Shown one piece after another: positions 55,300-63,528 of a DNA stretch of 64,000 nt; position 1 is the first letter of the stretch, and each line of letters opens with the position of its first letter. This DNA is from Natronolimnobius baerhuensis (GTDB lineage Archaea; Halobacteriota; Halobacteria; Halobacteriales; Natrialbaceae): assembly GCF_002177135.1 (NCBI RefSeq), contig NZ_MWPH01000004.1, forward strand, positions 186,001 through 250,000. Reading direction: 5' to 3'. The notes under the pieces are model-generated. The model was not told the DNA's origin. It made no database searches and saw only the letters and a program-made list of their open reading frames with translations. A program made the position numbers and the translations under genes.

Positions 55300-56793
55300 T
55301 TACTCCACCTCCAGGTCCGGCATGTCATCGACGTCGACGTCACCGCCAGCGTTGCCGGTTGCGCCGAACGCACCACCTGGAGCTGGGACGCCGCCGGTCT
55401 GGGTTGCCCCGCGTTCCTTGCGCTCGAGTTCCTTCTCGGGGAGATCGGCGATCCACTCGACGTCGTCCTCGCCGTACTCGGCGCTGTTCGCGACGATGGT
55501 CTTCGCGCGTTCCTCCTTCTTGCGCTGGTTCGCCGCCGTTTCGACCTGCTCGCCAATCGAGTCCTCGGTGACGAAGCCCTGATCGCGGAGTTCCGCACCG
55601 AGTTCATCAGCGGTCATGTCGGCAATCGTGTCGCCACCGGTGTCGTCGACGTCACCGTCGTCGTCAGCGTCGGAATCGTCATCGTCGTCTGTACCATCGT
55701 CGTCGTCATCGCCACCGTCGGCGTCCGATCCGTCGGAACCGCCGTCAGCAGCGTTCGCGACGACCATCTCGTGCGTGTTTTGAAGGCAGGTGTCGCCCAT
55801 GTGCTCGAGCGAGTCCTCGTTGAGTTCGCTGTTGGCAGTGATGAAGCGAATCAGCTCTTCTCGCTTGTTGTCTTTCATAGAAGTGTTTGCTGTCGTGTCG
55901 TCGTCCGTGTCGGATTCCGCCGACTCGTCAGAGTCCGATTCACCACCCGAATCGTCGCCACCGCGGGGATCGCCATCAGGCGTGTTCGCGGTCTGTGACT
56001 TCGTCGTCTCGTCCGTCGGGCCAGCGGCGGGCAGCAGCGACGCGATGCCGCTCAGAAGTTGCCGGACGCCGGCCATCTGTGATCCGTTGTCCATCGTCCG
56101 CTGGCCCTCGCCCGAGTTACCAGGGTCATCGGGACCAGCGGTGAGATCTCCAACCCCTGGGTGGTCGGCGATGTTCGCCGTCACACCAGGGGCGATCCCA
56201 CAACCTTCGTCGATTGAACAGACGCCCCGGCCGTTCGGGATCAGCGCGACCGAGTCCGGCGCTGCGATAGCCTTCGCGTTCGTCCGGTACTCACCGTCGT
56301 ACTCGCCTGGCGGGAGTTCAGCGTGGAGGTACTGCGAGGAAACCTCGAGGCCGCGGTCGGCTTCGATGTCGTCGACGATGTCAGCTGCCTCGCCGCCCAT
56401 CCCTCGAGTTTCGTCAGCGTTGATCGCAATGTCGGCGCGAACGTACTCGCCGTCGAAGCGGTCGTTCTCGACAACGCCGACGCCGAGTGTTTCCTGAACG
56501 TCTTCGTTCGCCGCGAGGACGATGTCGTCTTCCGGCCGTTCGGGGTCGTGCCACGAGAACTCCGAGCGGTTGCGCGGGTGGTTGACCGTCGGCGTCGTGC
56601 CGTCCCACCCGGTGCCGCCGTGGGTGTTCTCCATCTCGGTGCTGGCAGCGACCCACTCGCGGGGGACGTAGCCCGTCGCGAGCTCCATCGGCTTGACAAT
56701 CGGGACGCCCGTGGCGACGTAGTACTGGTCGCCGTTGCGCGTCTCCTCAACGATCTCGACCTCTTCGCCGTTCGCGGTGATGTATCTCGTCAT
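55300..56793 (-). CDS. Prohead protease fused to scaffold (DUF2213-like)
   Basis: This 497-residue protein starts at ATG 56793. Residues about 1-210 look like the DUF2213/serine-type prohead protease: VPIVKPMELATGYVPREWVAAS, WDGTTPTVNHPRNRSEFSW, VVENDRFDGEYVRADIAIN, EVSSQYLHAELPPGEY, with conserved His and Ser in NHPRN and VSSQY. The rest is a long, very acidic scaffold-like region (poly-Asp runs around 385-415). It ends with a helical piece (AANQRKKEERAKTIVANSAEYGEDDVEWIADL) and a Gly-rich tail. Fusion of protease and scaffold is known in phages and would cut itself after capsid assembly. Active residues are inferred. Confidence 0.72.
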   Translation of the reverse strand: MTRYITANGEEVEIVEETRNGDQYYVATGVPIVKPMELATGYVPREWVAASTEMENTHGGTGWDGTTPTVNHPRNRSEFSWHDPERPEDDIVLAANEDVQETLGVGVVENDRFDGEYVRADIAINADETRGMGGEAADIVDDIEADRGLEVSSQYLHAELPPGEYDGEYRTNAKAIAAPDSVALIPNGRGVCSIDEGCGIAPGVTANIADHPGVGDLTAGPDDPGNSGEGQRTMDNGSQMAGVRQLLSGIASLLPAAGPTDETTKSQTANTPDGDPRGGDDSGGESDSDESAESDTDDDTTANTSMKDNKREELIRFITANSELNEDSLEHMGDTCLQNTHEMVVANAADGGSDGSDADGGDDDDDGTDDDDDSDADDDGDVDDTGGDTIADMTADELGAELRDQGFVTEDSIGEQVETAANQRKKEERAKTIVANSAEYGEDDVEWIADLPEKELERKERGATQTGGVPAPGGAFGATGNAGGDVDVDDMPDLEVE

Positions 56794-56795
56794 GG

Positions 56796-57710
56796 TTACA
56801 GGTCCTCCAGGGTGCGGACGTCGGTCACTTCCCAACGACACCGGCAGTAGTCGTGCGTGTCGCGCGGGATGTGGAACTCCTGGGCCTCCTCGAGCGTCCA
56901 GTCTCGTTGGGCGAGTTCCTGGCAGAATTCGCAGACCTTGTCGTCGCCGGCGGTGACGAACTCGGGCTCGACGTTGAGCTCGATCTCGACGTCCTCGGGG
57001 ACGCGGTCGTAACTCGAGAGTTGGCCCGTCGTGTTGTACTGGTTGACGACTTCGGCGGCGACGTCGGCCGTCGCGTTGGACTTGTAGACCTCGCCGCGCT
57101 CGACGATGTCCGAGACCAGCTGCGTCCGCGAGACCTCGAGACCACCGTCGGTGATGATCTGACGGGCGTCGCCACGGAAGTCGTCCATCTCATCACGGAT
57201 GCGGCCGGCGAGCGCGACCACACCGAGGGCGACCGCCTCCTGGACGTTGTCCTGAGCAAGCGTCTCGTCTGCATCGCCGATATCGACACCGTGCTCACGG
57301 AGTTCGCGATGGGCATCAGTTGCCCCGCGCTCGACGGCGTGCTCGAGGTGACGTTCGGCTTTGTCCTCGAACTCGCTGGTAAAGACAGTCGACTCGATTT
57401 CGTCATCGAGCCAGTCGGAGAATCGTTGGGCCTTCTCGGCGTCGGAAAGACCCGACCACTCGGAGAAGCCGCTGCCGTCCATCCCGAAGGCGTCGTCCTC
57501 GAGGACCTTCCCACGGACAGCGGCGTCAACCTCACCGATCCGGCCACGGATCCATCGCGAGAGTTCCCTGACATCGGTCGTCGTATGGGTCGGATCCTCG
57601 CGCCCGTTTTCGTCGATCGCGTACTCGTTAGCCGAGACGCCGGTGAGGTCACAGGCGTGACAGCCACAGCCAGCGTCGTGACGCTCGAGGGCTGGGTGGA
57701 GGCTACTCAT
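56796..57710 (-). CDS. MuF-like head morphogenesis protein
   Basis: This 304-residue protein has a Cys-rich N-terminus (HDAGCGCHACDL), a long helical middle and the C-terminal Mu gpF motif: VEPEFVTAGDDKVCEFCQEL, RDWTLEEAQEFHIPRDTH, then DYCRCRWEV. These Cys/His residues form the usual metal-binding signature. MuF proteins are carried inside the capsid with the portal. It overlaps the preceding small gene and lies 2 bases before the protease-scaffold. Confidence 0.8.
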   Translation of the reverse strand: MSSLHPALERHDAGCGCHACDLTGVSANEYAIDENGREDPTHTTTDVRELSRWIRGRIGEVDAAVRGKVLEDDAFGMDGSGFSEWSGLSDAEKAQRFSDWLDDEIESTVFTSEFEDKAERHLEHAVERGATDAHRELREHGVDIGDADETLAQDNVQEAVALGVVALAGRIRDEMDDFRGDARQIITDGGLEVSRTQLVSDIVERGEVYKSNATADVAAEVVNQYNTTGQLSSYDRVPEDVEIELNVEPEFVTAGDDKVCEFCQELAQRDWTLEEAQEFHIPRDTHDYCRCRWEVTDVRTLEDL

Positions 57711-57897
57711 CGTTCACCTCACAACAATCCGAAAGTTCAGCCGCCTTCCGGAGCGTCGCCTCGTTGACGCCAGCTTGTGTCGCAAGTAGCACGACCTCAT
57801 CAGGCATGTCGTCGTCATCCCAACCAGTCGCCGCGTCAAGCATTCGGGCCAGAAGGCGTGCGTGAGGTTTGTTCACCAATTCGCCGGGATCAGTCAT
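57703..57897 (-). CDS. Small protein between portal and MuF genes
   Basis: This 64-residue helical protein (MTDPGELVNKPHARLLARML, DEVVLLATQAGVNEATLRKAAELSD) overlaps the portal gene by 8 bases and the MuF gene by 8 bases. The C-terminus holds two adjacent cysteines (DCCEVNDE). Its tight overlaps support reality. Role unknown, possibly a portal or packaging accessory. Confidence 0.6.
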   Translation of the reverse strand: MTDPGELVNKPHARLLARMLDAATGWDDDDMPDEVVLLATQAGVNEATLRKAAELSDCCEVNDE

Positions 57898-59464
57898 CAT
57901 CCACCTCCTGGCCGCCATCGGCAGCAGCCTCGTAGCCGGCCGTGATCTCGTCGACGCTGCGGGCGTTCGCGCCGACGGCGTCCTGGTCCTCGAGATCGGC
58001 GACCATCTCGGCCTCCGTCTCGACCTCGTCGGGGAGCTCACCCTCGCGGATGTAGTCGACAACGACCTGCCGACCGAGATCGAGCAGCGGGTCGTCGGAA
58101 ATGTTCCGCAGCGCCTCGCCGCGCTTGGCCTCGAGATCGGCTTGCTCTTGTTCGGAGAGGACGCGAAGCGTTTCCCAGTCAATATCGAACCAACCGCCGC
58201 TTGGCGGTGTGATGAGGCCGTTGTCGACGAACCACTGGATGTGTGGCCGGGCGTTCAGCGGGCCGGCGTACTCGGTTCGGCGCTCCTTGATGAGCCCGAA
58301 GTACGCCTGTGTGTCCTCCTCTGCGGAGGCGAGTGCGCCCGCGGGATCGCCCTCGAACACTCGCTTTGGGATCCCGGTGTCCGTCGCGAGAGCCGAGAGT
58401 TGTGGCTCGAAGATGTTCGAGACGTCGGCGATCTGTCCGCCGAGTTCCTGGACCTCGCCGGTCGTCTCGAAGATGGGTTTGAGACCCTGGAACCACTCCT
58501 GGACCTCCTCGTCGTGCTGCTCCCAGAATTGCTCGCTCGTGACGTCGACGTCGTTCGGGTTGTGCGAGACGGCCAGGCCTTTGTCAGCACCGCGATAGGC
58601 CATCTCGGCAACCGAACCGAGGACTTTGAGGATGTCCCGGAGGACGTTGAACGACCCCTCGAGACGAGGCGGCGCGAAAAAGTCGTGGTCCAAGCGACGA
58701 CTTGCGGGGACCGCTACCGTCCGCGAGTGGTGAACGCTCCAGGTCCGGTCCGAATCGGACTTGTCCGTGTCACCCTCGCTCGAGAAGTCAATCGAGTAGC
58801 GAACCGGAAGCCCCCAGCGGCCCTCGGCGGCGTGGGTCTCGTTGCCCCACTCGATTGCGTCGACGGAGATCTCCGAAAACAGTTTGTGTTGGACGATGTT
58901 GTCGAGTCCGTCCGCGGTGAACTGTTCCGGATCGATAGGCTCCGCGAGCCGATCCTCGTCGACGGTGCCGTCCTCGTCGAGGCAGTCCGTCGTGATGAAC
59001 ACCGAGAGTCCGTAGCGCCCGATGCCAGCGAGCCGGTCGACTCGCTCCATCTGCGACGGGAGATCGAGGTTCCGGAAGAGTTTCTCGACGTCGTCCTTGA
59101 AGTCGGTCTCCTCATCGGGTTTGTCGGTGATAATCGGCTCGTCGCGCCAGGTGGTGAACGCCGGCCGGTCGACAATCGGACCGGCGAAGGGATGCGTGCG
59201 GTACAGTGCGTAGAACTGCTTGGCGGTGGGTCGGCGGGTCCAGTCGAACGTGTCGAAAATGTCGCGGTTCTGATTTGAGTGGCCGAGGACACCGGCGATG
59301 CTCGCTCGCATCACGCTCGAGGCGGTCATCGTCTCCTGTACGTTTGCCGCCGCCTCGTCGGCGTTCGCGGCGACGTGGTCACCGTCTTCGTAGGCGTCGC
59401 GCTTGTCAGTTGACGGCGTATCGCTACTGCTCGAGGCCTCGTCGGCCGATGTGTTGTCAGTCAT
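57890..59464 (-). CDS. Portal protein (DUF1073-type)
   Basis: This 524-residue protein shows portal features: THPFAGPIVDRPAFTTWRDEPI (clip-region start), IGRYGLSVFITTDCLDEDG, RTWSVHHSRTVAVPASR (typical portal 'hxSRhh' beta strand), and SNIFEPQLSALATDTGIPKRVFEGDPAGALASAEEDTQAYFGLIKERR (the long stem/crown helix with the 'GxPxxxLxGxxPxGxxSxxE' motif). The C-terminal 60 residues form an acidic disordered tail. It forms the dodecameric DNA channel. It follows the large terminase gene by 6 bases. Confidence 0.88.
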   Translation of the reverse strand: MTDNTSADEASSSSDTPSTDKRDAYEDGDHVAANADEAAANVQETMTASSVMRASIAGVLGHSNQNRDIFDTFDWTRRPTAKQFYALYRTHPFAGPIVDRPAFTTWRDEPIITDKPDEETDFKDDVEKLFRNLDLPSQMERVDRLAGIGRYGLSVFITTDCLDEDGTVDEDRLAEPIDPEQFTADGLDNIVQHKLFSEISVDAIEWGNETHAAEGRWGLPVRYSIDFSSEGDTDKSDSDRTWSVHHSRTVAVPASRRLDHDFFAPPRLEGSFNVLRDILKVLGSVAEMAYRGADKGLAVSHNPNDVDVTSEQFWEQHDEEVQEWFQGLKPIFETTGEVQELGGQIADVSNIFEPQLSALATDTGIPKRVFEGDPAGALASAEEDTQAYFGLIKERRTEYAGPLNARPHIQWFVDNGLITPPSGGWFDIDWETLRVLSEQEQADLEAKRGEALRNISDDPLLDLGRQVVVDYIREGELPDEVETEAEMVADLEDQDAVGANARSVDEITAGYEAAADGGQEVDDD

Positions 59465-59470
59465 GAAAAG

Positions 59471-60907
59471 TTAGGACCTCCAGGGGAGCGAGTCGAGCTT
59501 GTCGTTCCCATCATCGAGCGGATCACCGCCACCGTGGCGAGCCCAGTTCGCGAAGGCCATCCCGTCCGGCCAGTCGTCGTGCTTGCCAGCCGGCGCGGAG
59601 TACTTCGCCTTCCCAGTCGGCGTGAACGACTTCTCGAGTTTCGTCACCTGGCGCTCGAGTTTGTCGTGGTTTGGCAGCGCCAGTGACTCGGCCTCGAGAT
59701 CCTTGATCAGGCGCTGGTAGATGTTCTGCTTCGTCTCGTTGGTGCTGTTGACCACCTTGACGACGTCGCCCAGGCCGGCTTCGGCGAAGTCGGCAGCGAA
59801 TCCACCGACACCGTTCTCTTCGATGAGGATCGTCTGGTAGCCCGACGCCGGTGTCCGACCAGTGCCGACCTCCGGTGCAGGGATCGCATCCCAGTACTCG
59901 AGGTCGGCCTTTTGCTGGTGCAGGATCTCGAGGAGTTCGACGAAGCGGGGGCCATCCATCGTCTCGAACGCCCACACACTCCAACAGACTCCAGTGGCGT
60001 CGAGATCGAAGACGACCATCTCGTCTTTGCCGCCCCGTGCGGGATCGACTCCGAGGAACCGACCGTGCGAATTGTCGAACCGCCGGTCGGGCTTGATGTT
60101 CGGGATCAGTGTGTCGTGCGGGATCGCCGATCCGCCATCCTCGGCGAACTTACCCTCGTACTCTTGGGCGAACGTCTCGGAGTCGAGCTTCTCGCGCTGC
60201 TCTTCGATGTAGTCCTCTTGGGCGTACGGGCTGATCCGCGTCGGCCAGTGTGGCGAGAACCAGTCGTCGTCGTGTTCGACCTTTGCGTAGAAGTAGCCCG
60301 ATTTGCCCGCTGGCGTCGAGAAGAGGACGTACTCGAACACCGGGTGGGTGATGAAGAACTGCTCAATCTCTTCCTCGTAGACGACATCCTTCTCGTAGGC
60401 CGCCTCGTCGACGATGACGCACGTCGGGTTCTTACCACGGTTGCCGGGCTGGTCCTCCTGGCCGACATTCCCCAGGGTGCGCGAGAGCATCCGGGTCCCA
60501 CTCGAGAACTTCCACGTCTGCTCGTTTTTCTTGACGACCCCGTACTGCTCAAGCGTGAGCGGACCTTTTTTGAAGCGCTGCTTCGCTTCCTCGAACATCT
60601 CGTCGGCGGTCTCCTGGCCCGGCGCCGCGAAGAGGACGTCCGTCGGTTCGCCAACGAGCATCGGTGCCCAGAGCGCATGGTCGGCCCCGACCACACCGGC
60701 AGTCAGCGTTGCGCCGACCTGACGTCCTTTCTGCGGAGCGGCCCGTCCCTTGTCGGCTTGCTCGAGGTGATCGAGCAGATCGGCCTGGTAGTCGGTCGGC
60801 TCGAAGTCGAAGATGATCTCGACGCGCTCCGACCGGGGGAGGCCCTTGCACTCCTGGTGAAGCTGCTCGAGCGGTGACCCACCGCTGGATGCTGTTTGGG
60901 TACTCAT
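59471..60907 (-). CDS. terL: Terminase large subunit
   Basis: This 478-residue packaging ATPase/nuclease has a Walker A-type QKGRQVGATLTAG (residues 59-71; the usual GKS/T is replaced by RQVGAT as in many terminases) and Walker B CVIVDEAAYEKD (about 163-174). The ATPase-coupling STPAGKSGYFY motif and the nuclease domain with first catalytic Asp in FLGVDPARGGKDEMVVFD (about D288) follow. Later come ILIEENGVGGFAADFAEAGL and KHDDWPDGMAFANWA (last acidic strand). It cuts and drives viral DNA into the capsid with the small subunit and portal. It overlaps the upstream small-terminase gene by 4 bases. Confidence 0.92.
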   Translation of the reverse strand: MSTQTASSGGSPLEQLHQECKGLPRSERVEIIFDFEPTDYQADLLDHLEQADKGRAAPQKGRQVGATLTAGVVGADHALWAPMLVGEPTDVLFAAPGQETADEMFEEAKQRFKKGPLTLEQYGVVKKNEQTWKFSSGTRMLSRTLGNVGQEDQPGNRGKNPTCVIVDEAAYEKDVVYEEEIEQFFITHPVFEYVLFSTPAGKSGYFYAKVEHDDDWFSPHWPTRISPYAQEDYIEEQREKLDSETFAQEYEGKFAEDGGSAIPHDTLIPNIKPDRRFDNSHGRFLGVDPARGGKDEMVVFDLDATGVCWSVWAFETMDGPRFVELLEILHQQKADLEYWDAIPAPEVGTGRTPASGYQTILIEENGVGGFAADFAEAGLGDVVKVVNSTNETKQNIYQRLIKDLEAESLALPNHDKLERQVTKLEKSFTPTGKAKYSAPAGKHDDWPDGMAFANWARHGGGDPLDDGNDKLDSLPWRS

Positions 60908-61605
60908 GAGTCCTCCGCGATAATGCTCGCCAGATCACCGACGGCGTCGGCCTTCTGTGACTCGGGATCCTCGAGCAGGCCGAGATCCTTGAGCCACTGC
61001 CGACGGTCGTTCGAGAGTCGCTTCTGCGCGGTCTGGACAATCGACTCTTTGTACTTGTGGAACTCGCGGCCGTTCTCGGTGTAGCGCGTCTCCTGATCGA
61101 CGAGCGGGTGTCCGCTCTTGAGGCCCTCGGGCTTTCCGTTGGCCCACCGCTCGAGGCCGATATCCTTCGCGTGCGTGACCGAGATTCGGAAGAGTTCGGC
61201 CTCAATTCCGAGCAGAGGCTCGCCGTGCAACTCCTCGTAGCGCTCGTAGTAGTCCTCGAAGACGTCGTCGACGAACTCCTGGAGCGACTCGTCGAGGACG
61301 TTCTGGTAGTAGGAGTTCTCGTCAGCGTACGCGCCGTGCGTGACCGCGTTCGTGTTGTCCTCGGACCCACCCTGACCATTGTCGCCGGAGTTGTTGCCGC
61401 CGTGGAACTTGCAGCGCCCTTCGCCGAGGTGATCGGTTTCCTTACCGGCCGCTGAACCGCAGTAGCCGGCGAAGACCTTCTCGCCCTTCGGCCCCTCCGT
61501 TCGCCGACCCCGGCACTTGCCGTCCGCGGCGATCTTCGGAACGTCCTCGAGGCGCTCGCCGACCAGGGCGTCCTCGTCGACGTCGTCGATGGTCAGGTCA
61601 GTCAT
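60904..61605 (-). CDS. terS: Terminase small subunit-like protein with zinc motif
   Basis: This 233-residue protein lies directly before the large subunit. It has an N-terminal zinc/His-knuckle segment (KCRGRRTEGPKGEKVFAGYCG ... GEGRCKFHGGNNS, about 28-72), an acidic helical middle (VDDVFEDYYERYEELHGEPLL, DIGLERWANGKPEG) and a helical C-terminus ending VGDLASIIAED. Haloarchaeal small terminases of this look recognise viral DNA; the DNA-binding module is inferred from place. Confidence 0.7.
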   Translation of the reverse strand: MTDLTIDDVDEDALVGERLEDVPKIAADGKCRGRRTEGPKGEKVFAGYCGSAAGKETDHLGEGRCKFHGGNNSGDNGQGGSEDNTNAVTHGAYADENSYYQNVLDESLQEFVDDVFEDYYERYEELHGEPLLGIEAELFRISVTHAKDIGLERWANGKPEGLKSGHPLVDQETRYTENGREFHKYKESIVQTAQKRLSNDRRQWLKDLGLLEDPESQKADAVGDLASIIAEDS

Positions 61606-61611
61606 ATGGAG

Positions 61612-61959
61612 TCAGTCCTCCCGGTCGTCGTCTCGAGGCTGGCCACCGTCGGTCGTCACGCGGATGTTGGTGACCGCGTTGAGGACACGTTCGACCTCGA
61701 GGCCCCACTGCCGGCCGATCACCAGCCAGACGATTGCCGTCGTTCCGAGCATGAGCCAGTCTGGTGCGGGTTCAGCGCGTGGAAAGAACATCGGCGCAAT
61801 AACGATCACCGACCAGACTGCGAACAGGATTAGCGTCGCAACCGTCCGGTCGAACGACTCTTTGTCAGGCATCAGTGCTCTCCCCAAACAGATGAGTTCG
61901 ACTTTCGCGCGTTCCAGCGGATCGTCAAGTGGCGATTTAACAGACATGGCATCGCTCAC
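61612..61959 (-). CDS. Two-helix membrane protein (holin-like candidate)
   Basis: This 115-residue protein starts at GTG 61959, 1 base from the upstream stop (ATG 61947 is also possible). It has two membrane helices (about 46-66: LILFAVWSVIVIAPMFF; and about 72-90: LMLGTTAIVWLVIG) in a hairpin, and a charged tail ending TDGGQPRDDDRED. Small two-helix proteins before the terminase genes may be holin-like, but none has been shown to lyse haloarchaea; function is not assigned. Confidence 0.52.
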   Translation of the reverse strand: MSDAMSVKSPLDDPLERAKVELICLGRALMPDKESFDRTVATLILFAVWSVIVIAPMFFPRAEPAPDWLMLGTTAIVWLVIGRQWGLEVERVLNAVTNIRVTTDGGQPRDDDRED

Positions 61960-61960
61960 G

Positions 61961-62506
61961 CTAGGCCCGCTTCACCGCGAGCTTCACACTCCGGCGGAAG
62001 ATCTCGGTGTCGTACCCCTGGGCGTCCTCGTGCTCTTTGAACAGTCGGACCGCTCGACGGAGTACCGACCGGTCGAACTCGAGGCCGGCCTCCTCGAGGC
62101 GATCGGCGAGTGGCGTCGTCAGTCGGAGCGCCTGGACCTTCGACAGCGTCTCGTCGTCGGCCCAGCAGCCGATCCGCGAGCAGCTGCGGCAGGTCGTCCG
62201 AGCGATGGACGTCCGCTGCTGGCCGGGGCGCGACTGGGCGTCGCCGGCGTCGCCGCGGCGGGTCGATCCCGAGCCACCGTCGACGTCGGTAAGGATTCGG
62301 TCGTCCGGCTCGAGGGTCGCCGCTGGTGTGCGGTGGTGCTCCTGGACGTCGTGATCATCGACGCCGCCGCTGAACGTTGCCTCCTCGATCTCTTTGACGA
62401 GTTCGAAGCAGCCGTTACAGCAGCGACTATTCTGCCAGACGATACGGTCGAACGCCCGTTGTGGGGAGACGTGGTCGTCTCCGCTCGGTGAATCCGTTGT
62501 TGACAT
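61961..62506 (-). CDS. First gene of the late operon, Cys-rich protein
   Basis: This 181-residue protein starts at ATG 62506 (a 13-codon longer start at 62545 exists). An N-terminal segment has C-C-x2-C (NSRCCNGCFELVKEIEEATF) and a middle TTCRSCSRIGCWAD, two possible zinc knuckles like HNH-associated knuckles. The C-terminal half is helical and basic (LADRLEEAGLEFDRSVLRRAVRLFKEHE, IFRRSVKLAVKRA). It could be a late regulator or a packaging factor; this is not proven. Confidence 0.55.
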   Translation of the reverse strand: MSTTDSPSGDDHVSPQRAFDRIVWQNSRCCNGCFELVKEIEEATFSGGVDDHDVQEHHRTPAATLEPDDRILTDVDGGSGSTRRGDAGDAQSRPGQQRTSIARTTCRSCSRIGCWADDETLSKVQALRLTTPLADRLEEAGLEFDRSVLRRAVRLFKEHEDAQGYDTEIFRRSVKLAVKRA

Positions 62507-62596
62507 GGCTGGAGAAAAGCATCGCTGCAGGGCGGACGTGATCATCGTCGACGACGTCGGCGGTCGTCGACTCGACGCCCTGTAGCGATCGTATTA

Positions 62597-62626
62597 CCTT
62601 TTGATAAGTCGTTGGGAGATAATAAG
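62597..62626 (-). promoter_or_regulatory. Late-operon promoter region
   Basis: Two TATA-like boxes on the minus strand (TTATTATC at 62618-62625 and ACTTATCAAAA at about 62598-62608) precede the first late gene. Between 62507 and 62692 I see no gene. The whole 20-kb structural cluster has no other clear promoter, so this region probably controls it. Confidence 0.4.
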
Positions 62627-62692
62627 CCCGTGTGTAAGCGCCAGAATGGCGATTGTTACTCTGAAAGGGGTGGTTTTGCAGGTTGAAGCGTG

Positions 62693-63166
62693 TTAGGAAA
62701 GGCTCAACCGTCCAAGTGCGTAACCAATAATCATCAATAAGGCACCTACAAGAAGCAGCCAGCGAAGGGAAAGATCAAGAGATTGTAATCCAGTCAGAGT
62801 TTGACCAAGCGCTCCTACTGCTAGAACAACGGTCAATAAAGCAATAAGACTGTTATTTCGGAGTTCTCGTTCGTTCATCTCCCGTTCATGTGCGACGTCA
62901 AATCCTTTTGGAGTAAGTTCAAAAAACCCAGCCCCATCATCTTCGATTAAATTTTGTTTTTCAAGGAATGACAGCGCTGACTTCACTTGCGAACGAGTGA
63001 GGTTTGTTCTTTCGACTAAGGGATGATCAGATCGAATAATAGCCGGGTCTCCACGACCGAATGTCTCCCACTTTTCTTCCCGGGAATATAAAAACAGTAG
63101 GAGCTCTACCCAATTCTGTTGCTCAATTCTCCTTCCTGGGAGTCGTTCTTTCCACATATCATTCAT
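62693..63166 (-). CDS. Membrane-anchored winged-helix protein
   Basis: This 157-residue protein starts at ATG 63166 (MNDMWKERLPGRRIEQQ). A winged helix occupies about 15-95 (WVELLLFLYSREEKWETF, SQVKSALSFLEKQNLIEDDGAGFFELTPKG). Two C-terminal membrane helices follow (NNSLIALLTVVLAVGALGQ and LRWLLLVGALLMIIGYALG). AT-rich composition contrasts with the late genes. A DNA-binding domain fixed to the membrane is unusual. It could sense the cell envelope state or be an exclusion protein; neither is shown. Confidence 0.6.
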   Translation of the reverse strand: MNDMWKERLPGRRIEQQNWVELLLFLYSREEKWETFGRGDPAIIRSDHPLVERTNLTRSQVKSALSFLEKQNLIEDDGAGFFELTPKGFDVAHEREMNERELRNNSLIALLTVVLAVGALGQTLTGLQSLDLSLRWLLLVGALLMIIGYALGRLSLS

Positions 63167-63204
63167 GAATTCAAGATATCCGAACAATGTTTTGGTATTG
63201 ACCG

Positions 63205-63453
63205 TTAGGAGTTTCGGTCAAAAAGCCGAACACGAACACACCGAAGGTCCTTCGTGTCACGAACTCGCTCGGCGATTCTTTTGCTTTCAAGTTGATCGAG
63301 TGCCCTATCGACTGTTCGCTCAGATAGTCCTGTTCGGTTCTGGAGCTTTCTTCGAGAAAGCGATTCGTCGGCGTCTTCAAGCACGAATACAACGTACTTC
63401 GCACTCGGGGAAAGATCTTCGTCGACGTCGGTGGTATGTTCGGGGAGGCTCAT
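63205..63453 (-). CDS. Small winged-helix regulator
   Basis: This 82-residue winged helix (SPSAKYVVFVLEDADESLSR, recognition helix TGLSERTVDRALDQLESKRI, wing RVRDTKDLRCVRVRLF) has an acidic N-terminus. It resembles short haloarchaeal viral regulators. It could control the neighbouring membrane winged-helix gene. Confidence 0.68.
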   Translation of the reverse strand: MSLPEHTTDVDEDLSPSAKYVVFVLEDADESLSRRKLQNRTGLSERTVDRALDQLESKRIAERVRDTKDLRCVRVRLFDRNS

Positions 63454-63528
63454 GGGCTTCGTTTCGTGGAGAGTGCTGCGGCTGGTTGCAGACGGGCAAT
63501 CGTGGCCTCGAGACGCCGGTTGAAGGCG

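Noticed and set aside
54837-55607. Longer 256-codon version of the decoration gene
   Set aside because: The extra N-terminus is Arg/Ser-rich shadow of the protease-scaffold gene; ATG 55298 fits the family.
61612-61959. Firm holin assignment for the two-helix protein
   Set aside because: Only topology and position support it and no lysis partner is recognisable, so it is left as a candidate.
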